The translations under genes were made by a program, and so were the position numbers. Below, piece after piece: positions 54,608 to 64,000 of a stretch of 64,000 nt of DNA (the stretch's first letter is position 1; each line of letters starts with the position of its first letter). The stretch comes from Cyanidiococcus yangmingshanensis. Lineage: Eukaryota; Rhodophyta; Bangiophyceae; Cyanidiales; Cyanidiaceae. The stretch is from the NCBI GenBank assembly GCA_013995675.1, contig VWRR01000018.1, positions 124,001-188,000 on the forward strand, in the 5' to 3' direction. Under the pieces are notes generated by a model, which was not told the origin of the DNA, did no database searches, and saw nothing but the letters and a program-made list of their open reading frames with translations.

Positions 54608-57600
54608 ATGACGACCTCGCAGAAAGCTTTGAGCCCCGAGCTTTCTGCGGCTGAGGCGCGACGGCTGTTGGAGACGATTCAGCAAATATTGGAGCCGCAC
54701 CTTCAATCTTTCAACTATGCCGCAACGGATGGGCTTCGCCAGGTTCTGATCGATATAGAACCTTTGATCATCGAGCGAACCACCAGCACTGATTCAGGAG
54801 CGATTCGCACAGAACGGCTGGAGCTCTGGCTTGAGGATCTTCGTCTGCGGAAGCCACGCACAACTGCTGGGCGCTATCGGCGTTCAGACGGACAGCAGTT
54901 TTCGCAAAATTGGCACGATAATGATGGCATTTACCAAGATCCTGCAACGCTGTTGCCACATCACTGCCGGGCTCTGATGACTACTTATGCAGCTCAAATG
55001 AGTGTTGTGTTATGCTGGAGAGCCTCAGTGGATAATTCTGCAACGATACGGGATGACAGCTCGACCAATGAAACAGAAAGGCCCCTCACGACGACATACG
55101 CAGAAGAGGTTTATCGCAGTGAACGACAACTTGGCGAGGTGCCTGTCATGGTCGGATCGAAAGTATGCAATCTCGATGGACTCGGGCCCGATGATCGCCT
55201 AACACTCCATGAGGAAGAATTCGACTGTGGGGGGTACTTTATCGTGAACGGAATTGAGAAAGTTATCCGAATGGTCATTATGCCCCGAGCAAATCATGTG
55301 ATGGTGATCGCACGTGATGCAAATGCTCGACGCGGTGAACATTTCAGCCGATTCTGCGCGATGGTCCGATGTGCACGTTCGGAACGGGCTCGTATTGTCA
55401 CAAACCATCTACACTATTTGAACAATGGCTATATGAGGTTTCGATTCACGGTCAAGCGGCAGGAATACTTGCTGCCTTTCGGCCTCGTCATGAAGGCACT
55501 TTACGACATCTCTGATCGAGAGCTCTTCTCATTGCTCACGGCGCCAAGTGCCTGTTGTGGAGCGAACCTTGAAAAAAACGTGCGGTTTATTAGCGAACGT
55601 GCCGTGATGGCCATTCGGGAGCTCTATCGGCTTACGAATGGTGAGGGCACACGAGAAGCTGCCCTGTCATTCATCGGTTCGCGTTTTCGCTGTCTCTTCG
55701 GTGAGCACATCACCGCTCAAGCATCTGACGAGTGCTGCGGCGTATTCGTGATTCGACGTTATGTGCTAACTCATTTGGATGAGCCGTTACAGAAACTTGA
55801 GTTTTTGGCGTATATGGCAAGGAAGCTCATGCATTTCATGACGAATTGCATTGTCGAGGATGATCCAGACTCACTAGCTAATCAGGAAGTGCTCTTGCCG
55901 GGGCAGCTCTGGCTTCTCTTCCTTCAAGAAAAGCTGCAAGATTCGCTTCTCGCTCTCCGGGACGAAATCCAGAGACAGCTTTCCTCAAAGTTGAATCATG
56001 AAGAGCTTTCGAATCCTGACTTTGTCCGCCGATGCATTATGCGAGCACGAGCTGGAATGCGGGTTGGCGATCGAATGCAGTACATGATCTCAACAGGCAA
56101 CGCCTCTCTGCGAGATGGGGCCGAGTTGCTCCAGCAATCTGGCTTTAGCGTCGTCGCCGACCGGATTAACTTCCAGCGGTTTCTCGCACATTTCTACTGC
56201 GTCCATCGCGGCCAATACTTCATGAGCGTTCGATCATCTGAGTTCCGCAAACTGAAACCAGAGGCCTGGGGATTCATCTGTCCAGTTCACACGCCAGACG
56301 GGGCTCCATGTGGTATTTTGAACCACTTGAGTCAGTCATGCCGTGTTGTCTCCGATTATCAGCGAGCTGCGAGTAACAGAAACGGTCTTGAGCATCTGGT
56401 TCGGACGCTCCCGATTGAACCGAGTCTGGCCCATGAGAGTTTGCGCTTGCTGCCTCCAGCAAATTCGTTACCAGTATTGATAGACGGTCGTGTCTGGGGT
56501 TATGCGCAAAGCGAAAGTGCAATCGTTGAGATGTTTCGACGCCACAAGCTACGTAGCCTGATGCATGCTGAAATCGTCCCCGTCCGCGGAATGCGATTGT
56601 TTCCGAGCATTTTACTATTTTCGACCCCGTCAAGGCTTGTTAGACCTGTCTGGAATCGCTTGCACCGCTGCACAGAGTGGATTGGCACGATGGAGCAACT
56701 TTTCTTAACAATCGATCTGCCACAAAAAGCTGACGAACCGAACACACGAGAGCCTTCCAGTCATTGTGAATTGAAAGCGACGAATGTCTTTAGCCTCCTG
56801 GCGTCGTTCATTCCATTTAGTAATATGAATCAGTCGCCACGCAATATTTATCAATGTCAGATGGGAAAGCAAGCGATGGGTGTGCCGTTCCATGATTTTG
56901 GAAGACGATTCGACTCGAAGGCATATCGATTACTGACACCACAACAGCCGTTGGTGCAAAACCAATCTGAATATCAAGCAGGCTGGTCAAAAGTCTATGG
57001 AACGAGCTTCAATGCCGTTGTTGCCGTCATATCTTATACTGGCTACGACATGGAAGACGGTATGGTCATTAACCGCTCGAGTTTGGACAGGGGCTTTGCC
57101 CATGGGACAATCTACAGCAGCGAACGGATTGACCTGGACCAAATGATGGTCGAAAAGGACGCAACTTTTCGCAGTCTTCCATCGGTTGGAGACCGGTTGG
57201 AGCCGGGCTCTGTTCTCTATTGCGTGAGCGGCAGAAAACCTTATATATACAGCAGTAACGAGACCTCCTATGTCGATGCAGTTGTTCTCGCGGAAAATCG
57301 ACGGCGAGTGACTATTCGAATGCGAACGCCTCGCAGACCAGTCATCGGGGACAAGTTCGCCTCTCGCCACGGTCAGAAAGGGGTCCTCTCTGCCATTTGG
57401 CCATCTGAGGACATGCCATACACTGCAAACGGCATCGTGCCGGATATTTTGTTTAACCCCAATGGATTTCCATCGCGAATGACGATCGGAATGATGGTTG
57501 AGTCCATCGCTGGAAAAGTCGCAGCAGTTCATGGTGAGATGCCAATCGATGCAACCTCCTTTGAACCGAGAACCTCCCAGGATCCATTACATGACGAGTT

Positions 57601-58117
57601 CGGTCGGCTTCTTAGTGCGGCTGGGTACTCATATTATGGGAACGAAACAATGTACAGCGGATACACCGGAGAGCCATTCCAGGTGCAGATATTTGTTGGT
57701 ATCATAGCTTGGCAGCGACTTCGTCATCATATTGCTGACAAATTTCAGGTTAGAACGGAGGGTATTATCCACCAGACTTTGCGACAACCATTACGTGGTC
57801 GCAAACGAGGCGGTGCAATCCGTCTTGGTGAAATGGAACGTGATGCGCTCTTGGCAAGCGGAGCCGCCTACACGCTCCAGGATCGTTTGCAGAACTGCTC
57901 AGATCTGCACACAGTTCATGTAAGCGTACTGGATGGGTCGCTTTTATCACCAGTTGCTTCTCCGAACGAGAGACTAGGTGGAACAAAGGAGATCACGATT
58001 CAATCGCGAACAGATGCCCGCTCACCAGTGGTACGGGTTCACATGCCGTATGCGTTCAAGTATCTCGTCTACGAGCTTGCAGCGATGAATATTCGAGTTT
58101 CTTTACATGCACAGTGA
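54608..58117 (+). CDS. RPA2: RNA polymerase I second-largest subunit (RPA2/RPA135)
   Basis: Catalytic beta-like subunit of RNA polymerase I, transcribing rDNA in the nucleolus. The Pol I type is shown by HLQSFNYAATDGLRQVLIDI near the N-terminus, GGYFIVNGIEKVIRMVIMPR, VLHYLN-like HLHYLNNGYMRFRFTVKRQE and the ending YELAAMNIRVSL. Active-centre motifs of all second subunits are present: SSEFRKLKPEAWGFICPVHT and DGAPCGILNHL, YDMEDGMVINRSS and GDKFASRHGQKGVLS. Unusually, the C-terminal zinc ribbon has lost its cysteines: where homologues have CxxCGSLLSP this protein reads SVLDGSLLSP, and the second CxxC is also absent, while the surrounding residues stay alignable. ATG at 54608, 1,169 residues, single intact frame, usual length. 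Confidence 0.93.
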   Translation: MTTSQKALSPELSAAEARRLLETIQQILEPHLQSFNYAATDGLRQVLIDIEPLIIERTTSTDSGAIRTERLELWLEDLRLRKPRTTAGRYRRSDGQQFSQNWHDNDGIYQDPATLLPHHCRALMTTYAAQMSVVLCWRASVDNSATIRDDSSTNETERPLTTTYAEEVYRSERQLGEVPVMVGSKVCNLDGLGPDDRLTLHEEEFDCGGYFIVNGIEKVIRMVIMPRANHVMVIARDANARRGEHFSRFCAMVRCARSERARIVTNHLHYLNNGYMRFRFTVKRQEYLLPFGLVMKALYDISDRELFSLLTAPSACCGANLEKNVRFISERAVMAIRELYRLTNGEGTREAALSFIGSRFRCLFGEHITAQASDECCGVFVIRRYVLTHLDEPLQKLEFLAYMARKLMHFMTNCIVEDDPDSLANQEVLLPGQLWLLFLQEKLQDSLLALRDEIQRQLSSKLNHEELSNPDFVRRCIMRARAGMRVGDRMQYMISTGNASLRDGAELLQQSGFSVVADRINFQRFLAHFYCVHRGQYFMSVRSSEFRKLKPEAWGFICPVHTPDGAPCGILNHLSQSCRVVSDYQRAASNRNGLEHLVRTLPIEPSLAHESLRLLPPANSLPVLIDGRVWGYAQSESAIVEMFRRHKLRSLMHAEIVPVRGMRLFPSILLFSTPSRLVRPVWNRLHRCTEWIGTMEQLFLTIDLPQKADEPNTREPSSHCELKATNVFSLLASFIPFSNMNQSPRNIYQCQMGKQAMGVPFHDFGRRFDSKAYRLLTPQQPLVQNQSEYQAGWSKVYGTSFNAVVAVISYTGYDMEDGMVINRSSLDRGFAHGTIYSSERIDLDQMMVEKDATFRSLPSVGDRLEPGSVLYCVSGRKPYIYSSNETSYVDAVVLAENRRRVTIRMRTPRRPVIGDKFASRHGQKGVLSAIWPSEDMPYTANGIVPDILFNPNGFPSRMTIGMMVESIAGKVAAVHGEMPIDATSFEPRTSQDPLHDEFGRLLSAAGYSYYGNETMYSGYTGEPFQVQIFVGIIAWQRLRHHIADKFQVRTEGIIHQTLRQPLRGRKRGGAIRLGEMERDALLASGAAYTLQDRLQNCSDLHTVHVSVLDGSLLSPVASPNERLGGTKEITIQSRTDARSPVVRVHMPYAFKYLVYELAAMNIRVSLHAQ

Positions 58118-58816
58118 GCGATATCGGAGTTTGACGGAGGTAGATATTCACCGAAGCAGTTTATTGCATCAAGCTTCGCAGTGCTTCCTGAAACCCCCAC
58201 GAAGTTAGCAGCGATGAGTGCCAATGATGATCCCAAGAATCTCGGCGACAAATAGGGGCTACTTAAAGCTTCACTCGCTGGATATCTGCTCCAAATGGAA
58301 CAGCTGGCGACATGGGTTGGATTTGCGGTTTCTCGGCCGAATCGGGCTTGTGTTCTCGAGCATAGGCATGAAGTAATATGGGCGGGCATATTGCAGGATA
58401 AGACTGCCTGCTGTCAGAATGATCTCCGGAAAACATGACTAGTACAGGCACTGTCTAACCGCCTAAACTTTCGAGTCATTCAGGTGACTCCCCTTGAGGT
58501 ATGGGTTCGTCAAAGTGCATTTGAATCGATTCATGCTATTCTGTGATTGGTCGATTCCGACCAAATATTAGTCTCTATGCTGCACACTCATCGGCGTCCG
58601 CCTCCAGAGCCGGTAGCTATCCACGAGTGCATTGAGGCCATGTTTGTTCCCAAAAGGCATTGCCAGCACGCTACCATGAATGTCTGCTTGTTAGCATATT
58701 TTGCGTTCGTTTCCCGTAATGTGCGTACTTGATCCAAATCGACTGTGAAATGATGACTGCTTCTCAGAGCGATCTACTTGAACATGAGATCCACGCTACG
58801 CCGGAACGTACGTTTC
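58118..58816. other. Intergenic region, convergent 3' ends RPA2 / GON4L-like
   Basis: About 0.7 kb. No supported gene or repeat. Confidence 0.45.
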
Positions 58817-60670
58817 TCAAAGTAAAGAAATGAGTTCCCGGGCACGCTCTCTATAAACATCAGGTGTACGCTTCGTTTCCATTTTTTGGGCGATGAGTTC
58901 GAAAACAGACGCTTCATCCATGCTACCGAGATGTTGGCGAATGAGAAGCAGCAGCTCCCGATCCTCTTGGCGAGAAAAGGGTGTCTCCATGAACCCTGTA
59001 TGATCTCCCATATCAGTATCGAGAGCTCCGGCCTCCTCAGAATGGACGCTGCTGCGCACGGAGCGCTCCTGCTCGCCATTCACTGAGGACATGGCCCAAA
59101 GTAATTCACCCGAATCATCGCGCAGAGATACCCTCCGTCGGCGACGCCTGCGACGGAGTTCCTTCCGGGCCCTAAGGGAAAGCCGTTTCCAGACACGCTC
59201 CAATAGAACCTTATCGCGGCCAGGCAACATAAACGCTTGAATCGCATCCCAACACTCTCCATAAGTCATCACGCCCTGTCGAAGACGCTCGATTTCCTCT
59301 ACAGATAAAGGGTGCTGTGCCTTCAATTTCAGGGTTTTCACTGGATTTTCTGGAGCATCTCGTCGGGTCAACTGACGGTACCGAGCAATACACTCTTCAA
59401 GGCTTCTCTGAGGCAGAAAATCGTCCAAATGCTCCTGCCACAGTACACCATGCCGACTGAGACACCTTTCAAGAAGAGTATCCTCTGGTTTGGTCCAACT
59501 CAGCGTTTCTCGAGAACCTGTATCTAGGCCCTGAAGCAGCACACGATTCGATTCAATGTCGACTCCACAGGACAGTTCATATTCCGGGAGCAGTATCCCC
59601 GACCGAGACCGCAACAACGCGTAGGCGTATTTCGCCTCTGCTACGGTTATCAAACCGTCTGGGCTCAACAATGCCGGTCTCACAACAAGTCGCTCTACGT
59701 CTCCGAGCAAATCTAGTGGAGGCGCATCAAAAAAGGTTCGTTCAATGCCGCCAAGAACGCGCCTGTACTCGCGTGCAACATCACGTTTCCGGCACAGGTC
59801 ATCCAGCATGAGCCAAGCGGCCTCTCGCGCACGCTGACGGCGAACTACGTGATCCGGAGCTAAGTGTATGTTCGCTCGCCGCTGCGAAGAGATCAAGAGA
59901 ATATGCAAAAGAAGCTGCACGTGAACATGGATCTGCTTCGAGAGCTCACGCTCCTGCTCTGGTTCCAATAGCTTGAACTTGAGCAACTGAAACAATCGGT
60001 TGCAGTCTGATGAGAGATTCTCGGCGCTGCGAGCTCCACGACGACTTCTTGGACGCCGTTCTGGAATATCTGAGAGCGCACAACTTGGGGCTCCCGAGAG
60101 CGCTTGGCTGTCCTCAGCAACTGTAGGTTCTTTCGCTGCTGCCGCTTTGTGCACTTCCTCTGCGACTAGCTGATACAACTCCTCCGAACTAATACGCGCC
60201 CCGGTATCAGCCCGAAATTCTTCGTTTGGCTCCTTGCTTTCAACGTAGGCCTTCCAGTAGTCGAACTCAACGTCATCCTCAAAGAGACGATCATCGGCCA
60301 CAACCGACTCCGTCGGCGACAATAAAGACGCGCAAAACTTTTGAAATAGTGCCTCATCAGCATCGCGCATTTCCGAAGAAAGAGCGCTTTCCGCCTCGGG
60401 AACAATCCTCTGTGGATGCAGTGCTGGCTGCCTACCCGGCTCAGGCCCGAACGTTTTCCTGCCAGTCGGTCGTTCTCGAGCGAGGCCCCTCAGGGAAATG
60501 GTGCTATCACTCGAAGCAGTTTGCAAGCTGCGCCCCTCCAGACGCGAGCTTTCCTTTGTTGCGTCACGTTGCAGCCCAGCACAGTCCGCGTTAACCTCGT
60601 CATCGCTGCTATCTGGCAGAGTGTGGTGTTCAAAAACAACAGCTGTCTCTGAATATCTGCCTTTCGACAT
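58817..60670 (-). CDS. GON4L-like nuclear protein with SANT/Myb-like segment
   Basis: Probable chromatin or transcription regulator related to GON4L. Supporting segments are an acidic EFRADTGARISSEELYQLVA, equivalent to the family's DFRNDRAVRITKKE box, a helical KQIHVHVQLLLHILLISSQ corresponding to the QQHVQLLTQ motif, and C-terminal SANT-like helices in LSWTKPEDTLLERCLSRHG and LSVEEIERLRQGVMTYGECW. A very basic run, LRRRRRRRRV, is a likely nuclear localisation signal. The frame is open further upstream, but the ATG at 60670 begins MSKGRYSETAVVFEHHTLPD and gives 617 residues. Much of the N-terminal half is low complexity. Single intact frame. GON4L affiliation is moderate; a generic Myb-like protein is the alternative. 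Confidence 0.65.
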   Translation of the reverse strand: MSKGRYSETAVVFEHHTLPDSSDDEVNADCAGLQRDATKESSRLEGRSLQTASSDSTISLRGLARERPTGRKTFGPEPGRQPALHPQRIVPEAESALSSEMRDADEALFQKFCASLLSPTESVVADDRLFEDDVEFDYWKAYVESKEPNEEFRADTGARISSEELYQLVAEEVHKAAAAKEPTVAEDSQALSGAPSCALSDIPERRPRSRRGARSAENLSSDCNRLFQLLKFKLLEPEQERELSKQIHVHVQLLLHILLISSQRRANIHLAPDHVVRRQRAREAAWLMLDDLCRKRDVAREYRRVLGGIERTFFDAPPLDLLGDVERLVVRPALLSPDGLITVAEAKYAYALLRSRSGILLPEYELSCGVDIESNRVLLQGLDTGSRETLSWTKPEDTLLERCLSRHGVLWQEHLDDFLPQRSLEECIARYRQLTRRDAPENPVKTLKLKAQHPLSVEEIERLRQGVMTYGECWDAIQAFMLPGRDKVLLERVWKRLSLRARKELRRRRRRRRVSLRDDSGELLWAMSSVNGEQERSVRSSVHSEEAGALDTDMGDHTGFMETPFSRQEDRELLLLIRQHLGSMDEASVFELIAQKMETKRTPDVYRERARELISLL

Positions 60671-61337
60671 TGAACGACTGCGCCAAGATGGGCAGAGGAT
60701 CCCAGTTGAGCTTGTCCGAAGGTGCTCTCCACCGAATACTACCGAATCGCCTTTAAAGCTTTCTCTGACAAAGCAAATGCGTACTCGGCATAAGATGATC
60801 GCGCCAATGAACTCGTGTGTACCGCGCGCACCCATCCGCGGGACTGCCGTATTTCGCCTCGAGTCTGCTTTGAAAGATGGCGGATATGTCGAAACCCCTA
60901 ACGATATCCCCCGAGAAGTCATGAACGTTCGCAGGCCAAGGGATGGCGAGAGTTATCGAGGCGCCTTGGACTTTGATGACTTTGATCATACCAAACAAAT
61001 TTGTAATTGTTTGCACTCGCGGCTCGGAGCACCCGAGACCGCGAACAGCCACAAATCTAACGAGACAAAGCAGCGAATCTCAAACCGCTTGGTTTCACGG
61101 ATGTGCGCTCCACAAAAAGCGGAAAGGCTAGCCTGGAATGTCTCACTAGTAGCTGTTCTCCACGGTGAAATAGTTCCCAGGTGGTAACTTTTCAAAGATA
61201 CTCTCACTGGTTTGATGCACATTATTTGCGAGAACAGATAGTTTCCGAATAGATCAGCATCGCCAGAATGTTTATGGATCGGGAAAATTCTTACACCAAC
61301 TGTCCACAACGACTCTGTGAGAATGGGAAACCGTCCC
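60671..61337. other. Intergenic region GON4L-like / SEC61 gamma
   Basis: About 0.67 kb upstream of the GON4L-like start and downstream of SEC61 gamma (both minus). Open frames here are upstream extensions or shadows; nothing further recognised. Confidence 0.4.
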
Positions 61338-61541
61338 TTATCCCAACAGAATATTGTTAATTGGTATATGGATCAGCCGAATGAAATAGCCAACAAGACC
61401 TAAAACGAGCACTCCTAGAGCAACAGCCTGAGCTACCCGAGCATATTCCTTCTGATCTGGCTTCGTGCACCGTTTCCAAAGACGAATTGACTTTTCCGCG
61501 AACTCAACAAGTGGTTTCGCAGCTAGAGCGAAGGCCTCCAT
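61338..61541 (-). CDS. SEC61G: SEC61 gamma subunit of the ER protein translocon
   Basis: Tail-anchored small subunit of the Sec61 channel. The 67-residue protein matches the family closely: PLVEFAEKSIRLWKRCTKPD followed by QKEYARVAQAVALG and a single C-terminal membrane helix VLVLGLVGYFIRLIHIPIN ending NNILLG, where homologues have FIGFFVKLIHIPINNIIVG. ATG at 61541. It is divergent from ALG10, another ER membrane protein. Confidence 0.95.
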   Translation of the reverse strand: MEAFALAAKPLVEFAEKSIRLWKRCTKPDQKEYARVAQAVALGVLVLGLVGYFIRLIHIPINNILLG

Positions 61542-61881
61542 CAGATTGCTGTTTTATTTGCGCCTGTTTCAGAAACGCTCTCAGTAGCTTTGCTTAAATC
61601 AAAGGCGGCTCGAGGCTTTTCGAAGAATCTGCTCGACGTCGAGACTTTCGGGGAGCTTTCACGAAACGGAGTCTTCGCAAAAAGCCCTGGAAACGCGATC
61701 AAGTCTGAAAAACAACATTTCGCGGAGAACTGCGCTGGCCTCGCGTTCAAACGACGCGAGCGGCCACGGCGACCAAAAGTGTTCCGATGTGGGCTCGACC
61801 TATTAGGCAGAGCACCGGTTGACAAGCCTTTACCAGTTTGGCGTGTACTTTAAGCAGTGCATATGTAAGAGTTCAGCCGAA
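61542..61881. promoter_or_regulatory. Divergent promoter region SEC61 gamma / ALG10
   Basis: 340 bp between two ER genes transcribed away from each other. A CGACGCGAGCGGCCACGGCG patch lies at about 61750. Shared control is possible but unproven. Confidence 0.4.
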
Positions 61882-63240
61882 ATGCTGCAAAAAGGTGCTC
61901 TGATTCTGCGAAGTAGGAACTCGACGTGGTTGTCCGGTTTCATTATTGCGTTGCTATTAACCCAGGTATGGTTGAACCAACGCCAAGCGCAACCCTACAT
62001 GGACGAGCTGTACCATTTTCCGGCTGCGAACGCTTTCTGTAGTGGGATGCCTGGGGGTGTTGGAAAAGGTAACTATACTTTTGTAGACTGGGCACGCATC
62101 ACTACCCCACCAGGAAGTTACGTGTTCGGGTGCCTTCCTTGCTGGCTTTGGCAAGGTGCCAAGCGCGAATCTTGTCCTCTGTGGTTATGGCGAGTGCTCT
62201 TGGGCACTTTGCCGCTCACGCTCGTGGCGCGAGAGCTATTGTCAATGCCACACGTATCTCCGCTAGACGCTTCTATACTATGTACTTTTCTGCCCTTATT
62301 CTTCGCTGGACAACTGTGCTACACTGATTGTTTGGCGCTCTGGTGGTATGTGCGGGCTTGGCGCAAACAGCTTGGTCAGAGACCGCGAGCACCTTGGCAG
62401 AGCTCCGTCTGTGGCTTGCTCGCTACAGCTACCAGACAGTCCTATGTTATCTGGCATGCTTTTCTTGGGTGGGTAGCTCTGATGCGCTCGGAAGGGAGCG
62501 AGCGCGTGGAGGTCGTTGTGGCCCACGGCACCGCCGGCACGATATATGGCCTATTTTTCCTATGGCGTCTAGTTGTACAGAAAAAAGGCGTTTACTTTGG
62601 GGACTCTGAACGCCATGAGCCTGCATGGCACTGGTCGAATTGCCTTTATTGCAGCGCAGTTTGGTTCACGTGCGCTGGGGGCTGGCGGGTCATGGCGCCA
62701 TCGGGAACGACTCGTTTTCCGGCCCCTATTGCATGTAGACGTTTTGCAAGCGGGCTGAGGCAATACTGGCCGCGTATATTGATTCTTTTCGTGTGCGTAA
62801 CAATAGCTTTGTTGAAGGGAACTTATGTGCATCCTTTTGTTCTTGCCGACAATAGGCACTACGTGTTCTACTTTTTCCGTTATTTCATCCTGCCAAATCG
62901 ATGGAGAAGGTTTCTGTTCCTTCCGATTTATGTGTTGAGCACCTCAAGCTGGTGGAGACGCATTCAATCGGCAGCAAAGAGTGAGCGCATCGCGATCTCA
63001 CTTGCAACAATTCTAACTCTAGTGCCTTGCAGACTGGTTGAAATGCGTTACTTTATCCCTCCAGTGATGACGACGGAGATTTTGACATCAAAGGAGAGGA
63101 AAAGGTCCGCAGATATTGCTGCCATGCTGCTGAATTTGCTTCTAACTATCGTATGTCTGGGCATTTTCCTCGAAAAGCCATTTGAACGTCCATCTGACCT
63201 GCACATATACGATCCAAGTCCTGGTCGTTTTATGCCATGA
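61882..63240 (+). CDS. ALG10: ALG10 alpha-1,2-glucosyltransferase
   Basis: Adds the terminal alpha-1,2-glucose to Glc2Man9GlcNAc2-dolichol in the ER lumen, the signal recognised by oligosaccharyltransferase. Family signatures are QPYMDELYHFPAANAFC (PYMDExFH box), ITTPPGSYVFGCL, TATRQSYVIWHAFLG, HPFVLADNRHYVFYFFR and, near the end, LVEMRYFIPPVM. The protein is hydrophobic with many membrane segments. The reading frame is open further upstream, but the first ATG is at 61882, giving 452 residues, the normal size. Single intact frame. It complements RFT1 in this window functionally. Confidence 0.92.
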   Translation: MLQKGALILRSRNSTWLSGFIIALLLTQVWLNQRQAQPYMDELYHFPAANAFCSGMPGGVGKGNYTFVDWARITTPPGSYVFGCLPCWLWQGAKRESCPLWLWRVLLGTLPLTLVARELLSMPHVSPLDASILCTFLPLFFAGQLCYTDCLALWWYVRAWRKQLGQRPRAPWQSSVCGLLATATRQSYVIWHAFLGWVALMRSEGSERVEVVVAHGTAGTIYGLFFLWRLVVQKKGVYFGDSERHEPAWHWSNCLYCSAVWFTCAGGWRVMAPSGTTRFPAPIACRRFASGLRQYWPRILILFVCVTIALLKGTYVHPFVLADNRHYVFYFFRYFILPNRWRRFLFLPIYVLSTSSWWRRIQSAAKSERIAISLATILTLVPCRLVEMRYFIPPVMTTEILTSKERKRSADIAAMLLNLLLTIVCLGIFLEKPFERPSDLHIYDPSPGRFMP

Positions 63241-64000
63241 AGGCGAGCAAGAGCGATCTGAAGCTCTTGGAGGGGGCATAGATCCGTATTCCAAGACAAA
63301 AAAGCATTAAGAACATCGACTCGAGGCTTTCATCCAACTGAAAAGATGAACGGGAGCTGTTTCTTTTCAAAACTTGTGGACGCAACTCTGTCATGGTTAC
63401 AAGCGTCATCGATGAAACCTTGCGTATGCACCATCTGGCCAGCGATTAGATTAGAGACAACGGGATCTGCGCTGGAAACGTGCCCATAAAGGTGAGCGGT
63501 ATCGGCTACAAGCGAACGACGTGGTGACGCTGGGAGTGCTTCATCCTAATGGAATCGTGCCCTGAATCTGGGACGAATTCTGACGTCTGTCGTCATGTCG
63601 GTGTTATTGCGATTTGCATTCACGATGTGTTCCATCGCTCCAAAAAAGCATTCCGCTCAAAAAAACAAGCGAGGCAATAGGTGAAAATATGCAAGCGGTT
63701 GAGAATCGGACATGCTGGCCAACGAGTTCAGCGATATGGGTTGCAGCATTCGAAGACAAGTACCGGATACTTTGTATCTCTTAGGATTATGAACCCTTCG
63801 CGTGATTCTCATTTCGGAGGATTATAGCCGCGCACCTGGCTCAGGGACATTCGATTCGAACGGAACCGTGGATTGCCTGCAATTCCAGATTCGCGAACTC
63901 TGCTGAGCACCTGTAAACGTCTCAAGCATGTTTTTCCAAAAACAGCCTCTGTCGTATGGAAATGCCAAACCCAGATTGTCTCGCACTCGGTGATTGGGGC
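63241..64000. other. Terminal intergenic stretch
   Basis: About 0.76 kb to the end of the window. No open frame with a domain, RNA gene or repeat was recognised. Confidence 0.45.

Overview
The window looks like a nuclear chromosome segment from a compact, intron-poor unicellular alga, most probably a red alga of the Cyanidiophyceae. Base composition is roughly balanced, genes sit about every 2.5 kb on both strands, and 25 of 26 genes have no intron. There are plant-type plastid functions (threonine synthase, a lumenal FKBP, another lumen-targeted protein, a FRO-type ferric reductase) beside ordinary eukaryotic housekeeping genes. The assignment is an inference from gene content and architecture; no rRNA or marker gene is present. 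I saw no tRNA, rRNA, transposon, virus-like element or CRISPR array.

Layout. 0.2-5 kb: mitochondrial inner-membrane protease IMP2, then two tandem secreted Cys/Gln/Tyr-rich proteins of a family I do not recognise. 6-10 kb: RFT1 (-), a VOC-fold protein (+), proteasome chaperone PSMD9 (-). 10.8-17.3 kb: the giant proteasome activator PA200/Blm10. 18-20.3 kb: a SHAQKYF-type MYB protein (-). 22-31 kb: threonine synthase, CHMP1, SURF4 (-), KTI12. 31.6-36.3 kb: GT4 glycogen-synthase-like enzyme and D-2-hydroxyglutarate dehydrogenase (-), with a long inverted repeat between their 3' ends. 38-44 kb: NF-YB (the only spliced gene, two introns), a thylakoid-lumen candidate, ferric reductase. 45-54 kb: a chymotrypsin-fold protease-like protein with Cys at the nucleophile position (-), a geranylgeranyl-reductase-like flavoprotein, lumenal FKBP (-), ORC1, a small plastid membrane protein (-). 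54.6-63.2 kb: RNA polymerase I subunit RPA2, a GON4L-like protein (-), SEC61 gamma (-), ALG10.

Functional links. RFT1 and ALG10 both serve dolichol-linked oligosaccharide assembly; SEC61 gamma and SURF4 belong to the same secretory route and ALG10 and SEC61 gamma share a divergent promoter. PSMD9 and PA200, both proteasome factors, are also divergently paired.

The most striking pattern is that seven conserved genes (IMP2, secreted protein B, MYB, KTI12, GT4, the flavoprotein, ORC1) need ten reading-frame changes, all equivalent to one extra base, and those that can be placed fall on short homopolymer runs; PA200 needs one change of opposite sign. Several of these genes are essential in other eukaryotes. 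Residual insertion errors in a long-read assembly are the simplest explanation, but programmed +1 frameshifting is not excluded by the sequence. The second novelty is the tandem secreted family with a cysteine at every seventh residue and near-identical C-terminal repeats.
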